Position numbers and translations under genes: made by a program
DNA from: Megalobrama amblycephala
Taxonomy: Eukaryota; Chordata; Actinopteri; Cypriniformes; Xenocyprididae
Length of the DNA: 64,000 nt
Direction of reading: 5' to 3'
Assembly: GCF_018812025.1 (NCBI RefSeq)
Contig: NC_063044.1
Location: 71,198,374-71,262,373, forward strand
Part shown: positions 1 through 11,050 of the stretch, in pieces
How the letters are laid out: each line of letters begins with the position of its first letter
Position numbering within the stretch: the first letter of the stretch is position 1
The notes under the pieces: model-generated
Database searches by the model: none
The model's input: only the letters and a program-made list of their open reading frames with translations
Told to the model about the DNA's origin: nothing

Positions 1-386
1 CCGTTGTTTCCTTTTTACATTACATCTGTTACACTAAATGATGATGCAACATTAAATCATTTTGTTTTTAAAAACAAAAGTTGTTTGAAACATTAAAATA
101 CACTTGCATTTAACTGGTTTTCTTTGTTAAATCAATTTTTTTTTTTACATTTAATTGATTTTGGCAGATAAGCTTCCTCCCACATCACACACATCAGTGA
201 AGCTCCTCCTACATCACTCACATCATCAGTGAAGCTCCTCCCACATCACACTCACATCAACAGTGAAGCTCCTCCCACAGCAGTTCATCAATAAATGCAG
301 GAATATTCCCATCAGAGGAGCATCAGAGCATCAGGAAGAGCTGAAATCTGTGAAAGACTGAGTTTATTAAAGAGGACAGTGAGAAC
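1..386 (+). promoter_or_regulatory. 5' flank and leader of zinc-finger gene A
   Basis: AT-rich up to about 165, then a short minisatellite built on AGCTCCTCCCACATCA. Copies start near 171, 201, 233 and 267, giving a period of 30-34 bp. It is followed by a leader that is closely matched upstream of loci B, C, D and E. In B-E the frame upstream of the chosen ATG stays open, but in A an extra base (GTGAAAGAC where the others have GCAAAGAC) puts a stop just before it. I therefore treat the segment as untranslated leader or promoter. The copy number of the repeat differs between loci, which could affect expression; this is inference. Confidence 0.55.
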
Positions 387-2455
387 ATGAGTGATCCAGA
401 ACCCTGCAGAATGAAACACACTGAAGATACTGAAGAACAAAGAGGTTGGTTTTTATTCTTCATTCATTCATGATGCTGAACAACATTCATGATAGAAACA
501 AACATTGTTATTTTAGGAATAAACCGTCAACACCAAAATGTTTGAAGTAAATGAACTTTCCAGAATGGCTGACAGGGTTGTAAGTGTAACTTGAGCAAAA
601 TCTCTTCTTACAGTAACTTTGGTAACAGGGTTGATGAATGCAGTCATTCATTTGTGTAAAAACTGAGACAATGGATTGAGATTTCTTTCTTGTCCCATCA
701 TGCGGTAGAAAGAGCCCAGAAGATGTCACTTCCTGGAGCCAGTTGCATAAACTTAATCACTATATTAAGACTGTGTTTTAAGACTGTGTTTTAAGAACTA
801 GTTTGACCAACTTGCAGTTAACCAAGGGGTAATCAATGTTATTTTCCCAATTTAAATTACACCGATCTACCTTTTTATGTAACAGACTTTAAAAAATTAG
901 AACCACTCTTCAAGAAAAACATTAGTGTCTTAACTAAGTGGTTTATGCAACTGGCCCCAGGTGTCACCGTTTTAAGAAATCCTGTTTTTGAAAGCAGGAA
1001 ATCATGTCAGAAGTAACAGGGTTGAGTGAATCATGAAGGACACTGATAATAACACATTTAAAGATGCAGTCAGTCTAGACTTTGAGCATGTGAACTTTCT
1101 ACAGACGCTGAAACTGTCATGATATGATGTCACACTCCGTGAATCTCTTTTAAAACATAAATAACAAATAATAATCATTCCAAAATGTTAAAATATTCAA
1201 TCTAAAACTGCAAACCACTGGATTGTGTCGTTGAGATGACCGGTGAGTCTGTACAATTGGAAGATTAATGTTAAAGTTTCAGGGACATATGCAATTAATT
1301 TATGAAAATGCAAATGCATCAAAATTATCGGGATATTTTATAGCAAGTCTCAATTTTATGACTTTTTTTTTTTCTTTAATTTCAGGACTGATGGAAGAGA
1401 GCGAGGAGAGTGAAGAACTGAATGACGTAGAGGAGAAACATCATGACAAACCTGGAGAAAAACCTTTGAGTCGCTCAAAGAATAAAAAGACATTTTTAAA
1501 GAAAAGAAGAGCCAAGAAATCTACAACCTGCACTCAGTGTGGAAAGAGTTTCACAAAGAAATCTTGTCTAGAGCTTCACATGAGAGTTCATACTGGAGAG
1601 AAGCCATTCACATGTGATCAATGTGGGAAGAGCTTCACACAAAAAGTACATCTTGATGTTCACATGACAGTTCACACAGGAGAGAAGCCGCACACATGTG
1701 ATCAATGTGGGAAGAGTTTCAGTCAATCATCAACCCTTAAAGAACACATGAAGATCCACACTGGAGAGAAGCCGTTTACATGTAATCAATGTGGGAAGAG
1801 CTTCAGTCACTCATCAACCCTTAGAGAACACATGAGGATCCATACCGGAGCGAGACTGTTCACATGTGATCAATGTGGGAAGAGTTTCAATCAGTCATCG
1901 TACCTTAAAAAACACATGATGATCCATACTGGAGAGAGACCGTACACATGTGATCAATGTGGGAAGAGTTTCACGCGATCACAACACCTTAAAGACCACA
2001 TGAGGATCCACTCCGGAACGAGACCGTTCATATGTCATCAATGCGGCAAAACATTTCTTCTGGAATCAGCTCTGAAGACACACCTGAGAGTTCATACGAA
2101 GGAGAAGCCACATTCATGTTCTGTGTGTGGAAAGAGTTTTTCACTGCTGCAATATTTAAATGTGCATCAGAAAACACACACTGGTGTGAGAGAGTACATG
2201 TGCTTTGAGTGTGAGAAGAGTTTTACTATAGCAAACAGTTTAAAACTGCACCAGAGAATTCACACTGGAGAAAAACCTTACAAGTGTTCACACTGTGACA
2301 AGAGATTCAGTCGGTTAGCACATCTGAAAACACATGAGATGATCCACACTGGAGAAAAACCTTACAAGTGTTCACACTGTGACAAGAGATTTAGTCAGTC
2401 ATCATATCTGAAAACACATGAGAAGATCCACAGCAGAGAGAAGCCCCACATGTGA
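387..2455 (+). CDS. FiNZ-like C2H2 zinc-finger gene A, two coding exons, truncated C-terminus
   Basis: Exon 1 is 387-444 (MSDPEPCRMKHTEDTEEQR plus one base). A GT donor begins at 445. Exon 2 runs from 1386, after a T-rich tract and CAG, to the stop at 2455. The spliced frame is 376 codons including the stop. After an acidic segment and a basic KKTFLKKRR patch come 11 tandem C2H2 fingers of the C-x2-C-x12-H-x3-H type with TGEKP-like linkers. The family's established role is sequence-specific DNA binding in the nucleus; the target is unknown. The N-terminus resembles the fish FiNZ segment. The stop is premature: relative to the C copy, 2 nt are missing at about 2445-2455, and a twelfth finger continues out of frame to a TGA at 2541-2543. 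The loss of one finger could be tolerated. An alternative short first exon may exist at 1236-1242. Confidence 0.85.
735..958. mobile_element. MITE in intron of A, absent from other copies
   Basis: About 220 bp whose ends are inverted repeats: GGAGCCAGTTGCATAAAC on the left, and on the right the reverse complement of GGGGCCAGTTGCATAAAC. It is flanked by CCTGG/CCAGG. The homologous intron of locus E (around 50285) reads straight through CTTCCTGGTGTCAC, an empty site. There is no coding capacity, so it is a non-autonomous DNA transposon. I cannot assign the superfamily, because the target duplication merges with the palindromic ends. Confidence 0.7.
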
Positions 2456-3649
2456 TCAGTGTGGAAAGAGTTTCTCTATTAAAAGTCGCCTGAAGAAACA
2501 CATGAAGATCCATGCAGAGGAGAAACCACATCACCACAGCTGAGAAGAGACTCAGCCAATTATCTCCTCTCCACCTATAGTTGGCGCTGTTGCTCTGTGT
2601 CTGCTGTTGAATTATCCAGGTTGTGGATGAGGAGCGACCCCTGATGTGATTGTGTACATACAGTAGTACATAGTTCAGTGCTATATAAATGCTTCATTTA
2701 TTCATAGTTAGCCGTTTCTCAATATGCGTTCTTGTCTGTTCTTGTGAAATTCATCAGTTGCTGACCAAGTTCTGATCTAATTCAAAGTTCACATCTAGCC
2801 GAAGAAATTTTCAAATCCTCGGATGTGTTCTTGATCCGCCCCTTTTATCGAGTCTTACCTCGGCTAGTCCTTCTGATGATTGCCACTGGCTCTGATGTCT
2901 CTGTAGTGGTTAAACATGAGATATAATTCATCTTTTGTATATATAACAGGTGATCTTTGGACTCATGAATCTATAATTTGTTGAAGTGAAAGTGAAATTT
3001 CATAACTTTACCATTGTAGCCTACTAGAGCGCTGACTTTGTACATTTGACTGAATTGTTTGCTTTATTTCTTGTTGTAGCTTCTTATACCTTTTGCTTAT
3101 ACTTTTCTAATGGTTATTATTGATCATTAAAACTAACAAAAAGAAACAGTGTTGTGTTTTATGTTTGCAGACTATATGCACATATTACCTGAACCACATG
3201 TTTAATATTTTTTAAAATGTAAACAAAAAGAGGAAGAGCTGTGTTTTATAGTTTGTTTGGTTATAAATATACATGCATTGAAGATAATCGATGAACGTGT
3301 TGTCTAAAGTACATGCATGGCTATTAATATGTTTAAGATTTTTTAAATGAAAATAAAAAAGAGTGGTGTTTTATAGCATATTTCATTTTATGGTTGCCTA
3401 AAATATACAGAGATAACTGGAGTAGCCAGAGCGAGCTGAGTGACATTATCAAGTACGCTGCTGTATCATGAATCACCAGACTTCATTCTCCTGAGTCACA
3501 CTTGTCAAGGACTAGAGGTCTGCAAGCCCATCGGGGCCCTGACATGATGAGTCCATTCGGGCCGTGCTCGCGACAATTATTTTTTTACAGATCGGGCTCG
3601 GGTCTGTCTCGTTTAGCTTCTCACATAGCGGGGTGTTTTTTCAATGTTT
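2456..3649 (+). other. 3' flank of gene A
   Basis: 2456-2543 holds the out-of-frame twelfth finger. From about 2690 to 3330 the sequence is closely similar to the 3' flank of locus C (34350-34890 and 35250 on), so it is the ancestral 3' UTR or flank. A possible hAT-type end (TAGAGGTCTGCAAGCCC) begins near 3514 and GC-rich sequence follows; I could not find its partner end. No gene is seen in this stretch. Confidence 0.5.
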
Positions 3650-3718
3650 TGTATTTTGTTTGTTGGTGACGCAATGGGGGAACGTCCACGTGACCCGGTG
3701 TTTCGAAACCTGACTACC

Positions 3719-3830
3719 AAAACCTCCAATCCTATTGGCCGGCGACAGTCACATAGCGCGACCCAGAAGTATAAAGGCGCGCCTATGGAAACAGTCGGTA
3801 TATATCGTCTTTGAGGGACTGTTCCGCAGG
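3719..3830. repeat. Left inverted terminal repeat of DIRS-like element
   Basis: Reverse-complement match to 9528-9640 over about 80-110 bp with scattered mismatches. Both arms keep a CCAAT-containing start (TCCAATCCTATTGGCC here) and a TATA-like AGTATAAAGG about 45 bp further in, so each terminus could act as a promoter firing into the element. Confidence 0.75.
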
Positions 3831-5543
3831 CAGCCCCAAGCATGGTAAGGAAACGCAGAGTCTCGTTCCCTGTTCTCAGGGAACTATGGTTACATACGTA
3901 ACTAGAGACGTTCCCTTTCGAAGGGAACTTCTACTCTGCATTGGTGACGCAATGGGGAACGATATACCCACGCCTCCATGCTTAGGGGAGTGCATGCCAA
4001 GAATGGCTGAGACAGAAGTCCTTACAGTTCTATAGAAACTGTAGTAGCTCCCCCTCAGGTCACACCGGACTGTCAGTGACAGCATTCCCTAAGGCCAACA
4101 GCCCAAGCTGAGCCTATAAGAGGCCTTCCTCACAGGAGAGAAGGCCTGATAAGGCCGCTTAGAGCTTCTGAGACCACCTCCTCCACAGACAGAGTGGTCT
4201 CTTCTAGGGAATGAGGGCATGGATCCGAAGGAAACCCCGACCAGCCACTAGAGGGGACAGTGTCACCCTCAATGCCACCAGGGAAGCTGACCTGGTCTTA
4301 TCATAAGACATGCCAAGTTTTAGCCAATCCCTCTCTGAACACAGAATCTCCAAACGCAACCTTCACAGAAGGAAACAGGTAAGAGTGACAGCAGTAGGGC
4401 AGGAGCAACTCAAACCCGCGCGTAGAGACGGGCATCCCGGAGAGCAGAACTCAGCTTAGAGTGCTATGAACCCTCATATTAAGGGGAATGTATACCGCTC
4501 ACCTAGGATCTGCTTAGTGCCTAATTAACGCACTAAGGAGGCTGTGCGCTATACACACCTGATACCTCAGGGGAGCACAAACCAGCCTAAGGGCTGAAAC
4601 TCAGGAGGAGGCCTAAACAGGGTCAACCACCATGAATAGCTTAGGGAGCTAAGAACTATTACGTTTATTATGTAGTACTGTTACATCATGGCAGTGTTCT
4701 TAGGTCCTAGAAACGATATTAACCGACACAGAGGAGGTTAATTACCGCCAGGGCCCGTGGCCAACAGTGTGTGTAAAGATCCTCAGATCGAAATACACAT
4801 CAACATATACCATTATGTTAAGAAAGGTGGCCTGTAAGGCCTAAAAACCTTTAGACAATATGGCATAAGTCTATTGGCCTTTACTAGGAGCATATAGGAT
4901 CCACCCTGAATATATAGGTGGCTGAGGCTCAACTAGCATATTCCATCAGGTTCAGTGAAACAGAACAGATGTAGTGAAGTGACCAAACCTCAGTAAGGTC
5001 CGTCACAATCTCACTGAGGGGTTAGCCACTCAACACACTTGGAACACAGTTCTCTTTTTCCAGTGAGAAGAGTATTCTAGCTGAACTCCAGATGCTACAC
5101 CGGAGGCCGAGAAGAAGGCCTACCTTAGTATGCACCTGGCAACAGCAAGTGGCTGCTGTAATCTAGACCACCAAAGAGCAGTGTATAAACTTCCTCGGAA
5201 GAGACACACAACACTGTTTCCCAATGCGAACTGGCCTTTCGAAGTGGCCAGTTTGCCCAGGACAGACAGGCTCTTGAAGTGGTCGGATTCTGAGCATCCT
5301 GCCAGCAAGCCAGCCAGGAAAGAAGCCGCTAAGGGCCTACAGTCCTAGTGACGAGTGGCGTTCAGCCATAGTAAATATAACAGTCCAGTCAACTAAAAAG
5401 GAAGGCCTAAGGAGGGCCAACGATTTTATTAACAGGTGGCTTACAGCAACTTTAAGATATAGCAGAATGTGCCAACAAAGAACTGACAAGGAAGCTCCTC
5501 AGAGCGAACCAAATCAGAACCAAGAGGCAACCGCCTAATCTGG
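3831..5543. other. Non-coding interior of DIRS-like element, left part
   Basis: No credible ORF. It begins with palindromic motifs also seen at the end of the second DIRS element (GGTTACATACGTAAC at about 3890, ACGTTCCCTTTCGAAGGGAAC-type palindrome at 3909-3928). It is rich in AAGGCC/GGAGGCC words and a recurring GTGGCAACAG-like motif, suggesting old short-repeat expansion. Confidence 0.5.
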
Positions 5544-6014
5544 TAACTCTAAGAGACGCACACCATACCATCACTGGACAAGAAGGGAGGCCGAAGAGGG
5601 CCTACCCATTCATGCCGCATGTGGCAACAGCTCGTGATCTAATAGGGAACTAAGCTACAGGAAAGAGTTCCAAAATCTATGGGAAGCTAATCCTGAGCTA
5701 CCAATAATACACATTCCAACAGGCAATGGAATACAATGGGAACCAATACAGCGAATATGGTCTAAAGGAGGCCAATGGGGCCTACGTTTCAAACAACACG
5801 TGGCGCAACCTGTGGCAGTTTAAACAATATATATCCATTTTCAAGGGATAATATACAAAGGTTATTGCAAATAACATTCCTAGCTCTAGCCTAGCCGCTA
5901 AGCTACAGGCAAAGAAACGGTAAACAAAGTCTGTTTAGACAACGCCTTCAATCTCATGGGAAGAGAGGAAAGCAACGTACCCGAGCAAAAAATATGTCAG
6001 GCGGCCGATTAAAG
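5544..6014. repeat. Duplicated blocks inside DIRS-like element
   Basis: 5544-5827 is repeated with few differences at about 6295-6565, and about 5829-6014 is repeated at 7309-7494. In the left copy the two blocks are adjacent; in the right part of the element they are separated by unique sequence. The pattern fits template switching or recombination between related elements better than simple tandem duplication. Confidence 0.7.
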
Positions 6015-6022
6015 GGTTATTC

Positions 6023-6296
6023 GAGGATTATTCTGACGCCGGCTTTCAATCACCTCCCTTAGATCTTGCTTCCTATTCCTCGTATCCCGCCGCTTCTGCA
6101 ACTTACTCCGAGGAGGAGGAGGCGCTCGAGCGGCGACACTGGATCGCTGGACCTGCCTCTGAGCCTCGGCTCGAGACGGTCCAAGGCCTCCTGGGTGTTT
6201 GGGCCCAGAATCGGATCTGAGCGGTATGCAGTTCTTATATGCTGCTGAGCGTGCCCTCACCTCTCTGAACTTTCCAACAACCGTCTCAACGGAACT
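6023..6296 (-). pseudogene. Duplicate 3' fragment of DIRS gag-like ORF
   Basis: A 274-bp segment that aligns without gaps to 7991-8264, the C-terminal coding part of the gag-like ORF. It encodes the same basic, Pro/Arg-rich tail (ending near REVIESRR) but lacks the rest of the ORF and has no start signal. It is a partial copy stranded inside the element. Confidence 0.75.
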
Positions 6297-7990
6297 CTAA
6301 GAGATGCACACCATACCATCATTGGACAAGAAGGGAGGCCTACCCATTCACGCCGCATGTGGCAACAGCTCGTGATCTAATAGGGAACTAAGCTACAGGA
6401 AAGAGTTCCAAAATCTATGGGAAGCTAATCCTGAGCTACCAATAATACACATTCCAACAGGCAATGGAATACAATGGGAACCAATACAGCCAACACGGTC
6501 TAAAGGAGGCCAATGGGGCCTACGCTTCAAACAACACGTGGCGCAACCTGTGGCAGTTTAAACAAATGTGAGCAAAAAGCGATCAAACTACAGCATGCTA
6601 AACCAGCTAATGCTAACTAAAAAGAGGCTATGTGACAAACAGGCCTACATTATAGCTAGAAAGAACAGCCAAAAGGATGATCAAAGACAGGAAGCGAGAA
6701 AATACCCAACTTTCCTCAGAAAGTGGTAAAGCTACCCTGAGTATGCAATCCAGCAGGTGATGCACTCAGTAACACCAATAACCTAAATATGGGGAATATT
6801 GGGTCACCAATGTCTATCATAGCGGAAATCCCAGCTATATATAACAAGTGCCAACCTGTGGCAGCATATTAAGCTCACATACAAACATGTAGGGCAAGGA
6901 TCTAGAGCCTAAAGCCAGCACTAGCAGCGGCTTTAAAATGTCATCTTAAGACAAGGGAAAAAGTTCTTCCAGACAGATTCTCAAATCTGTGCTTAAGCCA
7001 TAGAGGACAAGGCTAACAGATAGCAAAGTCAATTCAACTTGATTGTAACAGCATACAACAAGTGGCCTAGAGGAAAAACATATTTTCCTATTGACACAAA
7101 GCTCTAGAAAGTGGGGCCTAGCAGAAAAAATGCTCCGCTTATCTGTCTCAACAAGGTAAGGGCCTAATCCACCTGAGATAACAGAACAGGAAGTTAACAC
7201 TGATGGTTATACAAGCTATCTGTTAACTCAACCCATGCACCTACATAATAAGGGGATAATGGGCATACGGCCTAACCGCTCCCTCGGGAGGAGGCCAAAA
7301 CTAGGAATATATATCCATTTTCAAAGGATAATATACAAAGGTTATTGCAAATAACACTCCTAGCTCTAGCCTAGCCGCTAAGCTACAGGCAAAGAAACAG
7401 TAAACAAAGTCTGTTTAAACATCGCTTTCAATCTCATGGGAAGAGAGGAAAGCAACGTACCCGAGCAAAAAAGATGTCAGGCGGCCGATTAAAGCTGCCG
7501 ACGTCACATAAACTGAAGCAGTGAGTGCAACTCAAGCTATACTAAACAATAACTGAGAAGCTAAAAAAGGAACCGAACAGTGGCCATTTTGTGGCCCGCT
7601 CAGCCCTTCTAAAAACTACTCCAGTTTTGCCCATCAAAACCCCTTACATATTTATACTGTCACATGTTCAGAAAATATATTAGGAATAGCAAAAACAAGG
7701 CCAACATAACAATAAGTTGGCCCCGCTTACCTTTCCTTTGGCTTCATGGACCAACGAATCCTCCTCCTGACCGTGGTGGGAGGATAATTCAGGTTTATGC
7801 CAAAAAAACCTGTTTCACTATCAAGCCATAAGGCGGGCCATCAGAGAAAAACTCATCATGGGCCCAACCGTCAGTCCTGACTGTTCAAGGGTGTCATCTG
7901 AACATGTCACAGAGGTTCCCGGGGAGGCAGAGGAATAGCGGCGAGGACAGATGTAATGTGCCCCTGCCGGCGAGGAGATTGATTACCGGC
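6297..7990. other. Non-coding interior of DIRS-like element, right part
   Basis: 6297-6565 and 7309-7494 are the second members of the duplicated blocks described at 5544-6014. 6566-7308 and 7495-7990 are stop-rich sequence without a recognisable domain. No gene is supported here. Confidence 0.5.
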
Positions 7991-8000
7991 GAGGGTTATT

Positions 8001-9481
8001 CTAACGCCGGCTTTCAATCACCTCCCTTAGATCTTGCTTCCTATTCCTCGTATCCCGCCGCTTCTGCGACTTACTCCGAGGAGGAGGAGGCGCTCGAGCG
8101 GCGACACTGGATCGCTGGACCTGCCTCTGAGCCTCGGCTCGAGACGGTCCGGGGCCTCCTGGGTGTTTGGGCCCAGAATCGGATCTGAGCGGTATGCAGT
8201 TCTTATATGCTGCTGAGCGCGCCCTCGCCTCTCTGAACTTTCCAACAACCGTCTCAACGGAACTGCCAAAAAGTTCAGAGGGTGAGACTGGGGCATCGAG
8301 GAGAAAGCCCTTTTCTTTCTCCCCGATGTCCGCCATGTTCAGCCACAGATGTCTCTCCGTGGCCACCATGGCCGCCATAGATCTACCGATCGAGGCGGCC
8401 GTCTGTTTGGTGGCCCGGAGAGCGAGATCTGTGGTGCGGCGCAGCTCAGCCACCGCTTCAGGGGACAGACCCTGCCCCTGATCCAGATCCTTCAGCCCCT
8501 GATCCAGATCCTTCAGCAGATCAGCCTGGTAAGCTTGCAACACCGCCATCGTGTGCAAAGCCCCGCCAGCCTGACCTGCTGCAGCGTATGCCCTGCCGTT
8601 CAAACGTGATGTCATCTTAAGGGGTTTGGACGGCAGGACCGGAGCTTTCAGTGACGGTGCACTGCCTGTAATGAGATAGTTCACAAACGTCTCGTCAATG
8701 GGTGGTATCGCCACATACCCATGCTGGCGTAATCCCTCCACATCAGCGAAATTTCCCCACTGATGTGTATGAATTCTTGCCGAGTATGGGCTCTTCCATG
8801 CCTTCTCGATCTCTACATGGAGATCTGGAAGGAACGGAAGGCTCACCGGAGTTACAGGGTTATGGTAAAAAAAAATCGTTCGTCCAATCTGCCGCGAACG
8901 GTTTCCTTCCTCTCACGCTCCCACGGCAGCTGCAGCCTGCTGGCAGCACATTCCATAACCTCCAATAACTCAGCGTACGCTGAACAGGGAGGTCTGGAGA
9001 AAGAAGCTGCTTCGCTTGCTTCTTCCTCCACTGCCATCGCCTGCTCTTGGGGGCTGGCAGCCAGAAGAACACTCGCTCCTGTATCTGAAAGATTGTCAGA
9101 GATAAGACATCGTTCCTCATCCAGGATCGCATCCTCACCAGCCGCCGCCTGAGGCTGAGAGACGGTCACACCTCTCACAAACTCGGCGGCGAGCTCCACC
9201 TGTGAACCCCATGAACGCAGTCTCTGCTCTGGCTCAGCATGGGCGGGACCAGATCCACCGGGCACAGATGTTGACACCCCTTCTCTCGAGAAGAGGGCCA
9301 GGCGAGAACAGAGCGTTCTGATAGGGAAACGCTCACAATTGACACAGACAATGCCCTCAAGCACTGTCCGCGCGTGTTCTTCCCCCAGACAATGAACACA
9401 TAGGGTGTGTGTGTCCTCCGGTGTCAGGAATCTCGGACACAGATCAGCACACTTCCTAAAGTTCTTACCTTTCTCAGACAT
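8001..9481 (-). pseudogene. DIRS ORF1 (gag-like), one homopolymer frameshift
   Basis: The likely start is the ATG at 9481-9479 (MSEKGKNFRKC). An N-terminal Cys/His cluster follows (C-x-x-C, H, C-x-x-C spread over about 40 residues, including CVHCLGEEHA), then an acidic middle, then the conserved block containing SPSELFGSSVE and RRTTDLALRATK, and a basic Pro/Arg-rich tail ending at 8001. I recognise these blocks as ORF1 of fish DIRS-type elements; its role is presumed nucleocapsid-like. The frame breaks at a run of nine A on the plus strand (8867-8875). The upstream frame stops at about 8852 and the downstream frame resumes through 8846-8001, so one base gained or lost there explains the break. 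It could be a real mutation or a homopolymer error. Confidence 0.75.
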
Positions 9482-9527
9482 AGTTGAATTGGAATGGATT
9501 CTTAATACCAAAGAATACACGGCAGCA

Positions 9528-9640
9528 GTCGACACAACAGTTCCGAAAAGATGATGCATACCGACTGTTTCCATAGGTGCTCCTTTATACTTCCGGGTCG
9601 CGCCATGTGACTGTCGCTGGCCAACAGGATTGGAGTTTTG
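9528..9640. repeat. Right inverted terminal repeat of DIRS-like element
   Basis: Partner of 3719-3830 in inverted orientation. On the minus strand it reads CCAATCCTGTTGGCC and then a TATA-like GAAGTATAAAGG, placed 80-130 bp upstream of the gag-like ATG at 9481, a suitable position for its promoter. Confidence 0.75.
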
Positions 9641-10165
9641 TCTTTCAGTAGAGCAGTCTTTTCTCATATATCCTGACTCTGATAATCAGTTTCTAACAGT
9701 AAACACTCAGCATAAAGTAAGATGATCTGAATGTCTTGTTGAATGAGTGTTGATAGTCTGAGGATCATCAATATTAACAGAGAAACTGCTGAAAACACTC
9801 TTTATTTCATGTCAATAGTTCCTGTTTTCACCTCATTTATTATGCTGATGTCTTCAGATCTGCTGTAAATTGACACTTAAAGCTCATTTCATTGTTGTCA
9901 ACAGACTGAGGGGATTTGATGGTGTTTATGTCTGTTTATTTCTGTATTCATGCTTTCAACTGTTTTTTTTTTCTAGAAAAAAAAACTTTTTTTCTACTTT
10001 TCTAGATATTTGCTATTATTTTAACGAAGAAACAGAATAATGTTCAATTTAGAAATAAAATGCAATATAACTAGCCTTAGTTGCTTTATGATAGATGGAT
10101 ATAAATGCTGAATGCAATTAGTTTATGGATGAAATACAAAAAGTGGTTAATCTAGCAAAAAATAA
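9641..10165 (+). repeat. Orphan copy of the zinc-finger 5' flank
   Basis: Closely matches 29847-30355 upstream of locus C, 48890-49350 upstream of E and, inverted, the upstream flanks of B and D. The match ends at about 10165, before the first coding exon would appear. It is the stub of a further FiNZ-like locus, cut on the left by the DIRS-like element and on the right by other repeats. Confidence 0.75.
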
Positions 10166-10497
10166 AACAAAAAAAATCACGGTAAGAATACTGTCATCAC
10201 GAGAGGCAACGCGAAACGAATAAAATGTCATGTTTTAATGAAAAGTGGACAAGAAGTGCTTGTTTTCAAAAATATGATTTAATATATCACATAAGTTACA
10301 TCAAGGGTCAAATAAAATAGAAATAGCACATTAAAGTTAAAAGTTGTATGATAAAACCATTTTGTGTGTGTTTATGTTCATTGTACAGGTCTGATATAAA
10401 GAATGTTCTTGCTCAGGTGGCCAAAATGTGCGCTCAACAGAAAAAAGTTTTGCTCAGCGAGAAAAAAAAAAAAATTAGAGGGAACATTGCTTTTAAT
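10166..10497. mobile_element. Possible DNA-transposon end fragment
   Basis: AT-rich sequence ending in TTAGAGGGAACATTG (10478-10492), which resembles the terminus of a hAT-type family common in vertebrates. No matching left end or target duplication was found, so the assignment is tentative. Confidence 0.3.
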
Positions 10498-10640
10498 CAT
10501 ATCATCAGCTGGATTAAAACACTCTATAAAACACCAACAGTATTGGTCATAACTAATGGTATTATATAAAATCAATTTTACTTAGAAAGAGGTACCAGAT
10601 AAGGCTGACCACTATCAGCGCTACTCTTTGCTGTCAAGGT
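10498..10640 (+). pseudogene. L1-type reverse transcriptase fragment
   Basis: One frame reads IISWIKTLYKTPTVLVITNG and then YLERGTR-G-PLSALLFA with three in-frame stops. This corresponds to the stretch of the intact ORF2 at about 23715-23850 (INWIKILYTSPSATVITNG and RGTRQGCPLSP). It is a small dead fragment. Confidence 0.7.
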
Positions 10641-11049
10641 ATGTCATAGCAATCTAACAGAGGAAGAGGATGGTAAGACAATGGGGAGACAATGACAACA
10701 GGCAGTAGCTTGAGGCACTAGAGGCTTGGAACTTTGAGCTGCAACTGAAGCCAGGACAGGAACGGGCACAAGACACAACATAAGACAACAAGAGAGAACA
10801 GCAAGAAAAGGCAAAACAGAAATAAAAACTGACTTGGCACAGCGACTAAAGAAAAAAAAAAAAATGCAACTAACTTAATATGAAATGCCTCACTGTTGAT
10901 AACTGTCTGTCTGTCTGTCTGTCTTTCAGTAACACACGATTCACGCCAAAAACAGCCAAAAATCTCACAAACCACAAAAAAGGCTATTTTATAAGTTGAG
11001 TGCAACATAATAAAAGAACAACAAAGAAATAATCTTAGCTTTAGATGCA
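10641..11049. other. No gene seen; simple repeat
   Basis: Low-information sequence with a CTGT microsatellite at about 10906-10925 and A-rich runs. Nothing coding is supported. Confidence 0.4.
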
Positions 11050-11050
11050 T

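Larger units (their letters stand above)
3650..9640 (-). mobile_element. DIRS-like YR retroelement derivative, gag only
   Basis: The element has imperfect inverted terminal repeats (3719-3830 and 9528-9640) and a minus-strand ORF1/gag-like gene next to the right terminus. In a complete DIRS element a reverse transcriptase/RNase H/methyltransferase region and a tyrosine recombinase should follow. Instead about 4 kb of stop-rich, internally duplicated DNA fills 3831-7990. The right end abuts zinc-finger flank at about 9641. The left end is less certain: TTGGTGACGCAATGGGG occurs both at 3663 and at 3941, typical of complex DIRS termini. I read it as a non-autonomous derivative whose recombination and reverse transcription would have to come from another element. 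Confidence 0.65.

Noticed and set aside
5120..5348. Overlapping frames on both strands in the DIRS-like element
   Set aside because: Short, mutually antisense and without family similarity; the region is non-coding.
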